Positions 1 through 12,100 of a stretch of DNA of 64,000 nt are shown piece after piece. The notes under the pieces are model-generated. The model worked only from the letters and a program-made list of their open reading frames with translations, ran no database searches and was not told the DNA's origin. The stretch is from Archilochus colubris (Eukaryota > Chordata > Aves > Apodiformes > Trochilidae), in the NCBI GenBank assembly GCA_023079485.1, contig CM041115.1, forward strand, positions 41,054,305 to 41,118,304. Direction: 5' to 3'. The translations under genes were made by a program, and so were the position numbers. Each line of letters opens with the position of its first letter. Position 1 is the first letter of the stretch.

Positions 1-1029
1 TTTTACAAGACAGTCTGAGGTAACTGAAACACAAACATACAACAGTATCATAATATTGTGAAAAAAAAAAAAAAACAGAAACAGTTGTAAGATGTATTAA
101 GAAAGCATGGATTCTAAGGTAGAAGTGCCAAATCCAGTATTCCCATTCTATTTACAGAAATCAGTAGCTCCTAAGGCAACAGTAAAATTGTTTATAAGAA
201 ACAGTAAAAAGGAGTGACTATTGTTCAGTAGTCTGATCACTCCCTTGGGATCACAGGAGAAAAGGCTCTGACTTGGTAAGTACTTAATATATATTATAAA
301 AGTGGGGTAGCTTGATCTATAAAAGTTAAAGCCTCAGCCAAAGAATCATTCAGGAATGATGCTTCAAGTAAAATGTGAGTGAAGAATCTAGAGGACAGTA
401 AAATATGAAAATTCAAGGCCGTGAGAAACATGATTTGCTGTTTCAAAATCTATTTAGAATTAAAAAGAAAACACCTGAGAGGGTAAATACAGATTAATAC
501 ATGGAAGAGGAATTTTTTTTCCCCATTACTATAGTGAGCATAATAGGCTTACCAGGCATCAAAAGAGATACATATTTTTAACTGGAAAAATCTTCTAAAT
601 GGTAAGGGTACTAGAGGACTGGGATAAACTGGAAAAGAATGTTGTGGAGATTTCATTTTTTTAAAGCTGAGTTAGGCAAATTTTTACTGGAAATGACAGT
701 TATTGCAGGTTGTATTTTTTTATTTATTAAAATTTTCATATGTCCTGTTGAAAATTTTGCCATTTTTCTACTTTGTGTGCTTAACAATTTATGTTCATAT
801 GCATTAATCTTCTTTTCTTTAAGATGAACAGAACTATTATCTTCAACCACTCACATCATACATTGTGTCCTCTAATCCTTTCATCATCTTTCACCATCAT
901 TCACCATCACTCCTTTGGGCACATTCTAATGTATTTTTTTATCCTTCTCAAATTGGACTGTGAGCACAAGACTGCACACTCAAGCACTTCCCCAGTGCTG
1001 AGAACAGTGAGACAACCTCTTCTTTCCAC
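1..1029. other. Unassigned AT-rich sequence
   Basis: No gene, exon or transposon was recognised here. Short open frames exist (for example 62-81 codons between 639 and 1036), but they overlap on both strands and have low-complexity composition. A 16-base A-run lies near 60-75. The sequence looks like ordinary intergenic or intronic DNA. Confidence 0.5.
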
Positions 1030-1615
1030 CAATTAGCTATGCTGTGCTTAACACAATCCAGGACACAGCTGGATGTATTGTCTGCCAGGGCACGTTGCCC
1101 ATATTGAACCATCAACCAGCAATACATATGTCCAGGAATACACAATCCCAGGTACAGAATCTGACATTTGTCTTTGTTAATTTCTTATGATTCGTGACTG
1201 TCTAGTGCAGTCTATCAAGGGCTCTCTAACCTATCATGGTCTCTGTAAGGCCTCTCTACTTAGCCCTCGAGAGAATCAAAAGCTTCTCATATTTAGTATC
1301 ATTGGTGAACTTAGTGTGAACTCAGCTCATGTCATTGACAAAACAGTGAAGAGAACTAGGCCTAAAATTGAGCCCTTGGTGAACGCTACTGGTGGTTGAC
1401 CACCAACCAGATGTTACCTTATTTACTATGACCTTTTTAGTCTCTTCAGCCAACAGTTCACCAATTTTATTGCATACATACCTAGCTGTACGCTAGAAAA
1501 TTTACCTAGAAGGATGTTATGAGAGACAGTATGAAAAATTGTCCTAAAATAGAAGAAAAAGACACATGCACTGCCTTCGCTTTGTCCACTAAGTGAGTAA
1601 TCTCATGAAATGATA
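1030..1615 (-). mobile_element. Ancient CR1-type LINE fragment (RT region)
   Basis: Read on the minus strand, the order of landmarks follows the CR1 ORF2 reverse transcriptase region. There is a decayed stretch corresponding to the end of the palm and thumb, then the segment around the GVPQG and ADD motifs (about 1300-1400), then the segment upstream of it (to about 1600). Many substitutions and indels have destroyed the frame. It is clearly more diverged than the next CR1 copy. It lies head-to-tail with the CR1 fragment that begins at 1641. The assignment rests on remembered avian CR1 structure, not on an alignment. Confidence 0.6.
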
Positions 1616-1640
1616 CAGAATTAGCAAGTTCTATTGAGTC

Positions 1641-2757
1641 ACACAGAATGAATCACAGAATGGTAGGGGTTGGAAGTGACCTCTGAAGGTCACCTAGTCC
1701 AGATTTAGAGCAGAATGTCCCAGAGCAGATCACACAGGAACACCTCCTTGCAGGTTTCCAATGTATCCAGGGATGGAGACGCAACCAACTCTCTGGGCAA
1801 TTTGTTCCAGAGCTCTGTTACCCTCAGAGTAAAGAAGTATTTTCTCATATTCAGGTTACATCTTCTGTGTGCCAGTCTGTGACCATTACCCCTCGCTCTG
1901 TCACAGAACAGAACTCTATTCTCTGGGACAGAGAAGTGCGTGGTCCCTTGCTCCAGACACCTGCCCTTTAGATATTGCTAAAAATTTATGAGATCCTCCC
2001 TCAGTCTCCTTTTCTCTAAGCTAAACAGCCCAAGCTCTCTTAGCTTTTCCTCATATGGTAGGTGCTCTAGTCCCTTAATCATCTTAGTAGCCCTGTGCTG
2101 GACTCTCTGCAGCAATTCTTTGTACTTCTTGTACTAGGGAGCCCAGAACTGCATACAGTACTCAAGGTGAGGCCTCACCAGAGTACAGGGGGGGGACCAC
2201 CTCCCTAGCCTTGTAGGTCACTATCTTCTTAATTCACCCCAGGATGGCATTGGCCCCCTTGGCTTCAAGAGGAAATTGTTGGTCCATGTTTAGCCTATCT
2301 ACCACCATGAGTTGCAGGGTTTTTTTCCCCAGAGCTTTTTTTTGCATCAGATTAGCCCCTAACCTGTACTGGTGCATGTGGTTGTTCTTCCCAAGATGGA
2401 GTACTCTACACTTGCTCTTATTGAACTTCATCAGGTTTCACCCCACCCAGCTCTCCAACCTGTCCAGGTCACACTAATGACAGCACAACCTTGTGGTATG
2501 TCAGCCACCTCCCCCCCCACCCCCTTCCCCAGTTTTGTATCATCAGTGAACTTGCTAATGATACACTCTATCCCTTCGTTCAGGTCACTAACGAACATAC
2601 TGAATAGGACTGGACCCAATTTTGACACCTGAGGGACATATCTATCCATAGGCCTCTGGTGGGACTTAGCCCCACTGACCAAAACACTCTGGGGGCTGCT
2701 CTTCAGCCAGTTCATAATCCATCTGCTCAAGATTGTGGAGTTTACACTCACTTATGT
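1641..2757 (-). mobile_element. CR1 LINE, 5'-truncated, 3' end present
   Basis: This is the 3' part of a CR1 non-LTR retrotransposon on the minus strand. The 3' terminus lies at the low-coordinate end, where two copies of a CACAGAAT-type octamer (reverse complement of the CR1 tail unit ATTCTGTG) occur at about 1642-1661. The reverse transcriptase remnant at 2431-2751 keeps a recognisable VPQxSxLGPVLF block and an FTDDTKLG block, which corresponds to the usual FADDTKLG palm motif. Stop codons and frame breaks show that it is dead. A run of G around 2190 and a C-rich stretch around 2505-2525 are internal. CR1 copies normally lack target-site duplications, and none is seen. Confidence 0.9.
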
Positions 2758-3208
2758 CCCTGACAAATAAAAATTATTTGTTTCATTCCCAAAACAGACA
2801 CTCTTCAAGATATCTCTTAGACAGATAGGGCCTCTGCCAGGATGACCGACCTGACCCCAGGCTCTGTGGCATGATTGTCTTCAAGCAGAGAATTTATCTG
2901 TCATTCACTGGCCCCACTTCTGGTAGTTTGATGAGCACTATACTATACTTTAAATAATAGACCCACATATAAGTAATTTCATGTTGGAATTTGACTTAAA
3001 AATCTTGAAACACTAAGAATTCTAAATTGAAAAAAATATTCACAACAAGAGCCATTATAGTGACATTTCAGGCTCTGTATAAAAAAAAAAAAAGAAAAAA
3101 AGATGTAAATTTTTAACAGAGCTATAGAACCTAAGCCGACTACAAAACAGTTTTTGAGGAGTTGAAGACCTTTCAATCAGCCAAGAACAATCCATCTTAA
3201 TTTTTATT
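2758..3208. other. Unassigned spacer between two CR1 copies
   Basis: About 450 bases without a recognised gene or repeat, apart from an A-rich stretch at about 3079-3102. The segment separates two CR1 fragments of the same orientation. Confidence 0.45.
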
Positions 3209-4391
3209 ATAGAATTATAGTTTCATAAAATTGTTTTGGTTGGAAGAGACCTTAAAGATCATTGAGTCCAATTATCCACTACACACTGCCAAGTACGCCA
3301 CTAAAAATATCACCAATGTTCCTAAGCACCAAATTTACATGTCTTTTACGTACGTTCAGGGAAGGTGACTAACACCACTTCCTTGGGCAGCCTATTCTAC
3401 TACCCAAAAATGCTTCTGGTGAAGAAATTTTTCATAACATCTAATCTAAATCTCTTTAGGCACAACTTGAGGCCATTTCCTCCTGTGCTAGTGCTTATTA
3501 CTTAAGAAACCAATACAATCTCCTTATCATAGAGAGTGATAAGGTCTCCCCTCAGCCTCCTTTTCTCCAGACAGCCCCGGTTCCCTCAGCTGCTCTTTAT
3601 ACAGTTTTGCTCTAGACCCTTCACTGCCCTTCTTTGAACATTCTTCAGCCCCAAAACATCCTTCCTCTAGTGAGGGGCCCAAAATTCAACACCATTCTCA
3701 AGGTATGGCATCACCAGTGCCAAGTACAGGGTAACAATCACTTCCCTAGTCCTGCTGGCCACATGACTTCTGACACAAGCCAGGATGCTATTGGCTTTCT
3801 TGGTCACCTGGGCACGCTCCTGGCTCATATTCAGCCAAGTGTCAACCAGCAACGCCAAGCCCTTTTCCTCCGGACAGATTTTCAGACACTTTTCACCAAG
3901 CCTGAAGCATGGAATTGTTGTGATCCAGGCGCTTGACCCAGCACTGAGCCTCACTGAATCTCATACAAGTGGTCTTGTCCTATGCATTCAGCCTGTCCAG
4001 GTCTCTCTGTAGACACTTCCTACCCTCACATAGATCAACAATCCCTCCTTACTTGGTGTCACCTGCAAACTTATTGAAGTTGCACTCAATTCCCTCATTG
4101 GGATAATTGATAAAGATATTAAAGAGGACCATCCCCAACACTTAGCGCTGAGGGACACCACTTGTGACTGTCCAGAGATGGAAATAACTCATTCACAACT
4201 CTGCACAGCCAGTTTTTTGCACAGGGAAGAGTACACCTCTCGAAGCCAAGAGAAGTCAGTTTCTCTGGGAGAATGCTGTGAGTAAAAGTGTCAAAGGCTT
4301 TACCAAAGTAAATATCCATAGCATCTCCAATAACATGAGAAAAATACTCCAGTTCTAGCAAGATGCACATCATTAATTTGTCAACTGACAG
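3209..4391 (-). mobile_element. CR1 LINE, 5'-truncated, 3' end present
   Basis: A second minus-strand CR1 3' half. The 3' terminus begins near 3209 with an imperfect tail-octamer region followed by the conserved CR1 3' segment (the complement of TTGGAAGAGACC at 3239-3250). The central part (3667-3954) retains the CR1 thumb region, including an LYLALV-like block. The distal part (4119-4409) retains an RT block with KAFDT and a degenerate SILPEKL segment. Several frameshifts interrupt it. It looks about as diverged as the 1641-2757 copy and may belong to a different CR1 subfamily. Confidence 0.88.
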
Positions 4392-7074
4392 TAAGTTACT
4401 CCCAAGCAAAGAAGAAAAATAACTTTTTTGTTCTATTACTGAAGAGAAAATAGCCTAAGCACTATTTTTGGTTTGAATTCTCCATTCTTTTCTGTCCATA
4501 AAGGTCTTATATTATTCTCATTCCTTCTGAATGGCAGTTTAGAGTGTCTAGAAGTATGATGATAGTTTTACTACATTTCTGCTAGTTGACTGAATGGCTG
4601 CAGAAACTGTATGTATTCTGTTACAAATTGAAATATGTTTTCCTAAAGCAAATATATTTCATGAATGTGTTCTGCTTAGCAAAAAACTACCCTAATTTTC
4701 AGAATTACTTCCACCAGCAGGGTCAATGGCTTAAACTGGTGTCCTGCAGCAGTCCCATAATTTCACCCATGAGTGCTAGAAAACACTAGTTATGTTTGCT
4801 TTTCATCTTGACAGACTACTTTTCAAAGAAATATTATATTTGAAAGAAAGGCTGAAAACACCGAGTCCATTTTTGGTCTCCCTTCTAGAAGCTTGTTTCT
4901 TCCCTTTCTCAAGCCGTATTTTTGTTTGCAGATAATAAGATGTCTTCCTTTCTAATTTTGGCCTTTCTGAAAGCTACCACTACACAAGATGCACCAAGAA
5001 AGAATGAGGCACCTTTCCTATACGAAGCTGAAAGCCATCTCTTCTTTCTCTTCTTTGAGAAATACCTGGTATTTGTAACTTTTACAACGGAAGTTCACTG
5101 AAGTTCAAAACTAAATTATACTCAAGGAAAAAAAAAGTTTTATTATTTCGTAGAAAAACATTCTATGCCAGTATAAATGCAACTACCAATAAAGAATTGA
5201 AGCACCTAAGCAGAACTTGGGCTTGTGCTTGTCTAGGGAGCTGTAACTTATCTTTTATTTGTTGTATATATATATTTCTGGATTATTTGGGAGTTGCATT
5301 ATGCAGAAATACTTGAAGAGGTGCTAAATATGCTGATACTCTCAGATATTGACTTCCGGCTGTTGTCAGAAGACACCTAACAGACTTAGAATCCCAGCTG
5401 TGGTCAGAACCAAAAATCACTTATATCACTTACATTCCTTTAAAAGGCAGAATCTGGACTCTCCTTATTTGTTATCATAGTGTTTTGAGAATTTTATGAA
5501 ATATCAAGGAAATAATTAAATTTCTCTCTCCTTCAGCTTGAAATTCTGCGTGTCCTAACCTGGATGCTGTGCTCTCAGATGACAATACAAGAATTGACTC
5601 CCTACAAAAAGTCCAAGTTAGTCATCTGTTAGCAGAGTCCATAGCACACAGATCTGACATTTAAGGTGATAGCTTTGTCTTCAGTGCATTTCTGCTTCAT
5701 CATATCCAGTTATGATAATCAAAGACCTTTGAGAAATGTTTAATAGATATCATAAACAAATGGACTCACTTTTGAATTGTACTGAGGAGAAGGACTGAAA
5801 GAGACTGGGGTCTGTGGCATGGATGGGCAGCCTTCTCTCCTGCTCTTTTTAGCCATTCTTCTCTGCTTTACTCTACCCAATCACCCATCTATATCAGCAA
5901 ACAGGAAATCCACTGGTTATGTCCCTTTGTATTTTTTCTTATAATAAAGCATGCAGAATAGAAAAATGTTAGAAAATCTTTATTTTTCTTTTCCTTTTAC
6001 CAAAGTTGTTCTGAAAGGCACGGCTGGGCTTTTGAACAGTACTTCTATTCCTTCAGATTCACAAAATATTTGTTACATGAAATGGATAATCCATTACATA
6101 TTAAAACTGTATTTCTTTCAGCTTTTGAAAGACAAAAAAAACAAGACAAAACAAAAATAGGCTGTGAATTACTGTGAAGCCATAAAATAAGAAACATAAT
6201 TATACACACAACTCATTTGAGAACTACATATATGAGTTTAATTACAGAGTAACAGAGATTAAAAACATCAGTTCTTTCAACAGTTGGTTCTTATGATGCC
6301 CATTTTTCAGTTTGGATGTTCTGTGAAACACCAGTGTGCAGTCAAAGACAATAGCAAAGAGATATTATAGTATTCTGAATCAGCCACAAGCATGCTTGAA
6401 AACCGGTAGTAACTGAAGGTCATAGTTTATCTAAAGCCTGAAAGAACAGATATGGAATTGAGTCCCACAAGATTCCATTCACAGTCAAATGTTGTTTTTT
6501 CTCTCCATAGTAAAAATTACAGAGACTAAGCTAATGTGGATTGGCACAAGTTGTTGGCAGACATTTGCTGACGCTTCAAAATCCATTTTCATTTTGGATC
6601 ATATTTTAATTGAATGTGGAAATACACACTATTGTTTGGCATCCTTTCCTTCTCCAAACTCTTCCTCAAATGAAAATGGCTTCTGTTTAATCGTATCCTT
6701 ACCCAGGATTCACTCTGATTGGAAGAAGCTTGAAAAATATTATAAAGACTGGACACCTGAGAACTGCTCTGTTAAAGCTATCCTTTACAAAATCATGTTG
6801 TGTGGTATAATTTTCTGACATTAGTATCACCTTACACACATCTTCTCCAATTTGTTTTACTTACCAGTATCTTGCTATGTATGTCATGCAGCACTGCCTA
6901 CACATTGTTGAGTTAAGCCTCATTTCATATCTATTCCTTTCCTCAGTGAAGAAAGCTGATCCAGGTGCTTTCTTTTACCTTACTCAATAAGAACTTCTTC
7001 AGTTTATTGTGACCCTGCTACAGGTATAAACCTGACACTGGAATGAAATAGCTTGTTCTACTGGCTGTAGTTGA
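4392..7074. other. Unassigned AT-rich sequence
   Basis: No gene or recognisable repeat was found. The longest open frame (109 codons, 6489-6818 +) has no recognisable domain and no supporting splice or promoter context. Short poly(A)/poly(T) runs occur. Confidence 0.45.
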
Positions 7075-7291
7075 GTTATATAATATAATCTAACATATAG
7101 ATTACAATATAATATAATATAATATAATATAATATAATATTATATAATTATAATATATAATTATATATAATATAATATTATATAATATATAGCAATATAA
7201 TATATAATATTATATATGTAATATATAATATATACGATATAATAATATATAATAATATATAATTATAATATAATTATAATATAATCTAAAA
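7075..7291. repeat. A/T-only low-complexity block (TATAA/ATATA type)
   Basis: About 215 bases made up almost wholly of A and T. It begins with tandem TATAA units and passes into imperfect ATAT and ATAATTATA runs. It contains many short self-complementary segments, so it could form hairpins or cruciforms. It is probably an expanded microsatellite. Confidence 0.9.
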
Positions 7292-7679
7292 CACAGCTAT
7301 TACCTTAGATTCCTGATGTCCATGAAAATATACACAGGTAGTGAAGCTGTTCCTTCCTGGCAAATGTACATAAAGTACCCAATATCAGGGTATGGTAGAT
7401 GAAGGCAGATAGGGAAAAAAAAGGATTGTTAATGTCATATATTTTATTTGGAGGCAGAAGCAACTGGATAGCCCATCACAGTATGATACTTCTTATTAAT
7501 TGGTATTGAATTTTTTGAAAGATGAAAGAAGGAAGGGTATCTTGTTAAGGATTTGTGTCTGGGAGTTACACTTCTAGGCAGAAAGAGGATTTGCATCTGA
7601 TATATTTTCCAAGAAGTACAGTAGCAATGCTATAATTAAGATTTTAAAAGATTTCATTTTGACAGAAATAGGAAGGATA
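7292..7679. other. Unassigned spacer
   Basis: About 390 bases between the A/T block and a CR1 element. No feature was recognised. Confidence 0.45.
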
Positions 7680-9197
7680 TGGGACCACTCATCACCACAC
7701 AAGGGTGATGAGGGAGCTGGTGGAAGAGATCTCCAAGCTGCTCTCCATCATCTACCAACAGGCCTGGATCACTGGGGAGGTCCCAGATGATTGGAAGCTG
7801 GCGAATGTCACACCAATCCACAAAAAGGGATGAAAGGAGGACCCAGGAAACTACAGGCCCGTCAGCCTGACCTCAGTGCCTGGCAGGTTATGGAGTAGAA
7901 CATCCTGGGGGCAATGCACCTACAGGAGGGACAGGGGATCAGACCCAGCCAGCACATGGTTAGGAAGGGCAGGTCCTGTCTGACCAAACTGATCTCCTTT
8001 TATTGATCAGGTGACCCGCCTGGGGGATGAGGGGAAGGCTGTGGATGGAGTCTGCCTGGACTTCAGCAAGGCCTTTGACACCATCTTCCACAGCATTCTC
8101 CTGAAAAAGCTGTCAGCCCAGGGCTCAGACAGGAGCACCCTGTGCTGGGTTAGGAACTGCTGGAGGCCCCCAGAGAGTGGTGCTGAACGGTGCTGATCCA
8201 ATTGGCGGCCGCTCACCAGTGGTGTCCCCCAGGGATCAGTGTTGGGCCCAGTGCTGTTTAATATCTTGAGGGAGGATTTAGAGGAGGGGATTGAGTCCAT
8301 CATCAGCAAATTCCCAGCTGACACTAAGTTGGGGGGGAGTGTGGATCAGCTGGAAGGCAGGAGGGCTCTGCAGAGGGACCTGGACAGACTGGAGAGTTGG
8401 GCTGATTCCAATGGGATGAGGTTCAACACAGCCAAGTGCCGGGTCCCGCACTTTGGCCAAAACAACCCCATGTAGCGCTACAGGCTGGACACAGAGTGGT
8501 TGGAGAGCAGCCAGACAGAGAGGGACCTTGGAGTTTGGATTGACAGGAAGCTGAACATGAGCCAGCACTGTGCCCAGGTAGCCAAGAAGGCCGATGGCAT
8601 CCTGGCCTGGATCAGGAACAGAGTGTCCAATAAGTCCAGGGAAGGGATTCTGCCCCTGTACTCAGTACTGGTGAGGCCACAGCTTGAGTCCTGTGTCCAG
8701 TTCTGGGCCCCTCAGTTCAGGAAGGAGATTGAGGTGCTGGAGCGGGTCCAGAGGAGAACAAGTAGTCTGTGAAGGGATCCAGCACAAGCCTTGTTTGAGG
8801 AACAGCTGGGGGTGTTTGGGGAGCTGGGGGTGTTCAGTCTGGAGAAGAGGAGGCTCAGGGGAGACCTCATCACTCTCTACAACTCCTGGAAAGGAGGTGG
8901 GAGGGGTCAGTCTCTTCTCCCAGGCAGCTATCAATAGGACAAGAGGGCATGGGCTTAAGCTCTGCCAGGGAAGGTTTAGGTTAGATATTAGGAAGAAATT
9001 CTTTACAGAGAGTGTGATCAGGCATTGGAATGGGCCCAGGGAGGTGGTGGATTCTCTGTCTCCAGAGGTTTTTAAGAAGAGTTTGGATGTGGCATTCGGT
9101 GCCATGGTCTGGTAACCACAGTGGTAGTGGATTAAGGGTTGGATTTGATGATCTCAGAGGTCCTTTCCAGCCTGGATGATTCTGGTATTCTGTAATT
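7680..9197 (+). mobile_element. CR1 LINE, 3' half of ORF2 plus 3' end
   Basis: The best preserved CR1 in the window, on the plus strand. In order it shows an IHKKG block near 7819, a YRPVSLTSVPG block near 7852, a CLDFSKAFDT block at about 8060-8085, a [15 protein letters not shown] block at about 8222-8266 and a KFPADTKLG block near 8310. In the last block the usual FADD catalytic pair is altered. The 3' portion (8500-9115) carries the conserved thumb and C-terminal part of CR1 ORF2. The element ends near 9197 in a decayed TTCTG-rich tail. An in-frame stop after IHKKG and several frame changes show that it is inactive. It is 5'-truncated, as is usual for CR1. Its GC content is well above that of its flanks. 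Confidence 0.93.
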
Positions 9198-12100
9198 TTA
9201 TTTTTTTTTATGGGTAATGCAAACATGATGAAAAAAGCACTCAATTCTATCTTTTAAATTTGATGGAGATATTTCAAAAAAAGGTTTCATCAAGTAACAA
9301 CACAAAGCCTGCTGCAGTCTCTTGAATGATTCCTGACAGCCCCTGTGGCTTTCAGATTAGAGCCCAGATGTCTCCAAACCTATTGTGCTTAACAAAACCA
9401 ATTCACTCAAATAGCAAATTATTCATCTGGATTGTGTGTCCCCTGTGGGAGACTTAGGCCTTACCAGGGAAACTCACATTTTGAAAAGCACAGCAGTAAA
9501 TCATGCCACCAGGAGTGAGACATTAGATGGTTATTGAACACTGGAGATTTTTTTACACTGTCTGAACAGAAAGAGAGTGTTTTCAATGGCTTTCGAACCC
9601 AACTGTAACACAACCTAGCATGACACACCATCCTTCTTGCAAGCACCACGAAATACTTTACCACAAGAGTTAATAATGAATTCACACTTGGATAGTGTGA
9701 TGTGTTTGCGTTAATACACGAAGGTGTCTGAGGAAGGGCCCAGGCTCCTGTCTTGCAAAAGTGCAGTTCAGCCTCCTCTGCCTACTAGAGTTCATATAGT
9801 TGTTAAGTGGTAGTTAAAGATTTGGATTTTACTTGGAACCATACTTCAAAAAGGTGCAAAAGACTGTCAGAAGTGTTCATCTCCCTTGGTGTAAATAAAT
9901 AAATGACAACTTACTGATGCATTTTGTTAAGTGTATTACAAAAAAATACAATGGGCAGAGGTCCTTTTCCAGTGTATTTTATAGCCAAATAATTGCCACA
10001 CTAATAAAGTGGTCTGTGGTACGAAAAACTGATGACCTTGGGTTTGTGGTGAAGTGCAAACATTTTCTAGCGTTTAGTACAGCTGAATGTTCACTAAAGA
10101 ATGATTCAGTCAGGACTGCTCCACTGCTAATCACCTGATTAGGGAACAGAGACTCTACCACAGGACTTCAGCAGAGAAAAACATGTTCTACATTTCAAAT
10201 AACACGTTTTGGAAGTCAGGGGTTCATTTGTAATTCCTTAGCTGAGTAGTGTTACCACTGGTTGTTCGTTGTTTGGTTAACAATGTTACCAATATTGATG
10301 ACTAATTAACAAGCCTGTTTACAGCAACCATAGGGAAAGAATGCTGTATTGCTGTGGTTAGTAGAGATAAAGTTTAGATGCAAGAATGAGAGGTAACATT
10401 TAGACATACCCTCTTCCCAGCTCTGGCAGCACCAGAGTCTAAGGATTCTAAGGACTTAAAATGGGTGCTAAGGACTTAAACTGGAGTTACATTCTGAGGT
10501 CAATGGGAATATGTGAAATTTTTTTTCCATATATGGACAAAACTTGAGTCTATAATTTCTCACATCTGCTTTTATTTAAAGCTAGATAAATCCAGGGAAC
10601 TGTAATATGATCATGGAAAACAGAAAGAACACTGTTAAGCAGTAGGAATTACCAAAATACTGCTTCTTCAGTGCTCCTTTCTACCCACACATGTACCAAG
10701 TAAACAGCTCAGATGCACAGAAGAAGACAGAAGTCTAGAGGTTTAGAGTAGCTACTATTTCTTATCAGGACTTTTAATTTGTTTGCTTGCTGTGACACAT
10801 CTGTTTAATTTTTGCTTCCTGATTAATTTAGGATATGCAAAGTGAAAATTAAATAAACTTGAGATTATCATAGAAAATTAAACTATCTTCTCATCTTCTT
10901 TTATCTTTTGCATCAAATTGTTCAGGATATTATCTTTGAGTTAGAAAAGGACACTCTGGATATTGTTTCTGAGGTGATAAAACCTCTATCAGCTCGATTA
11001 GAACAAAAATGTCTTTGACAGATTTTTATGGTCTAAAATTAGGAACAAATGCTATTTATTATTACTTTTTTTAAGTTAACGTATAAAAAAAAAGATAACT
11101 GGCCAATGAAATTAGGTTCAAATATCTATTTTTTATTATTTTAACATCTTATTTTCCTATTTTAGCTACTCATGACTGAAAACACACTTAATTCCTTTTT
11201 TCATATATAAACGTTTACAACCACTATATATTATTCTCATTTCATACATTTGACACATCATGTCATTTTTAAACAACTTAAATGCAAAGGGGTTTTTTAC
11301 TTGTTTTTTGCTTTTTTTGTTTTTTGGGTTTTTTATAATAAAACTAAAAAGAAACACGGGTTTTAAGATATTCTCAACTAATACTAGTAGTTTCATTTTC
11401 TAACTCTTATCATTGTTGGCTGCTGAAGCAAGAAAAGGGAGCTTAAGTTCTTACCAGAATATACAGGCAATCATTTTAGTAGCTGTCCACTTTTTCTTTT
11501 GCAAAAATTATGTTAAATTTGGTCTTTAATGGAGTATCTAAAGCACCTGCTTAAATGCAGCACAAATTACTTTCAATAAAAAGAGATTATCACCCATTTC
11601 TTTGAATAGTAGTAGGTGGCACTGTTCAAAATTGCAGCCTAGATCACTTGGGATGTGAATATAATGCTACAATTCCTCACTCAGCTCCAATCTTCTAATT
11701 AGTATCTTCAGATCAAATCAAGGATAGGATTAAATTTAAATTTGTGTAATGTGGCATTTTCAGTTTAGTGTACTCAATAATTTTATTGCAGTATATCAGT
11801 GTAATTACTGTACACTGAAGACAAAAATTAGCTGGTGCACTGTGATGAAGGTTGCTTTGAGTGGAAGTGACACTGTGTGTGCAACTGTGTAAACTCATCA
11901 GAGTATTAAACAACAAAAGTGATAGCATGCCATTAAATCAGCCTTGAAAACTTCTGTAAAAAATTTTGCTTTATTTAATTTTGGTTTTCTATTTCAGTTT
12001 TCACATCTGAGAGACTATAATCTTATCTTTATCAAGCCAGTTTGCTCTTCCTCCCTTTAACAATCAAGAATCCTTGATGGATGACTTAAGATGTCATCTC

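Noticed and set aside
6489..6818. 109-codon plus-strand frame
   Set aside because: It has no recognisable domain, no promoter or splice context and AT-rich composition. Chance is likely.
10449..10488. Two copies of CTAAGGACTTAAA about 20 bases apart
   Set aside because: A small local duplication with no further structure.
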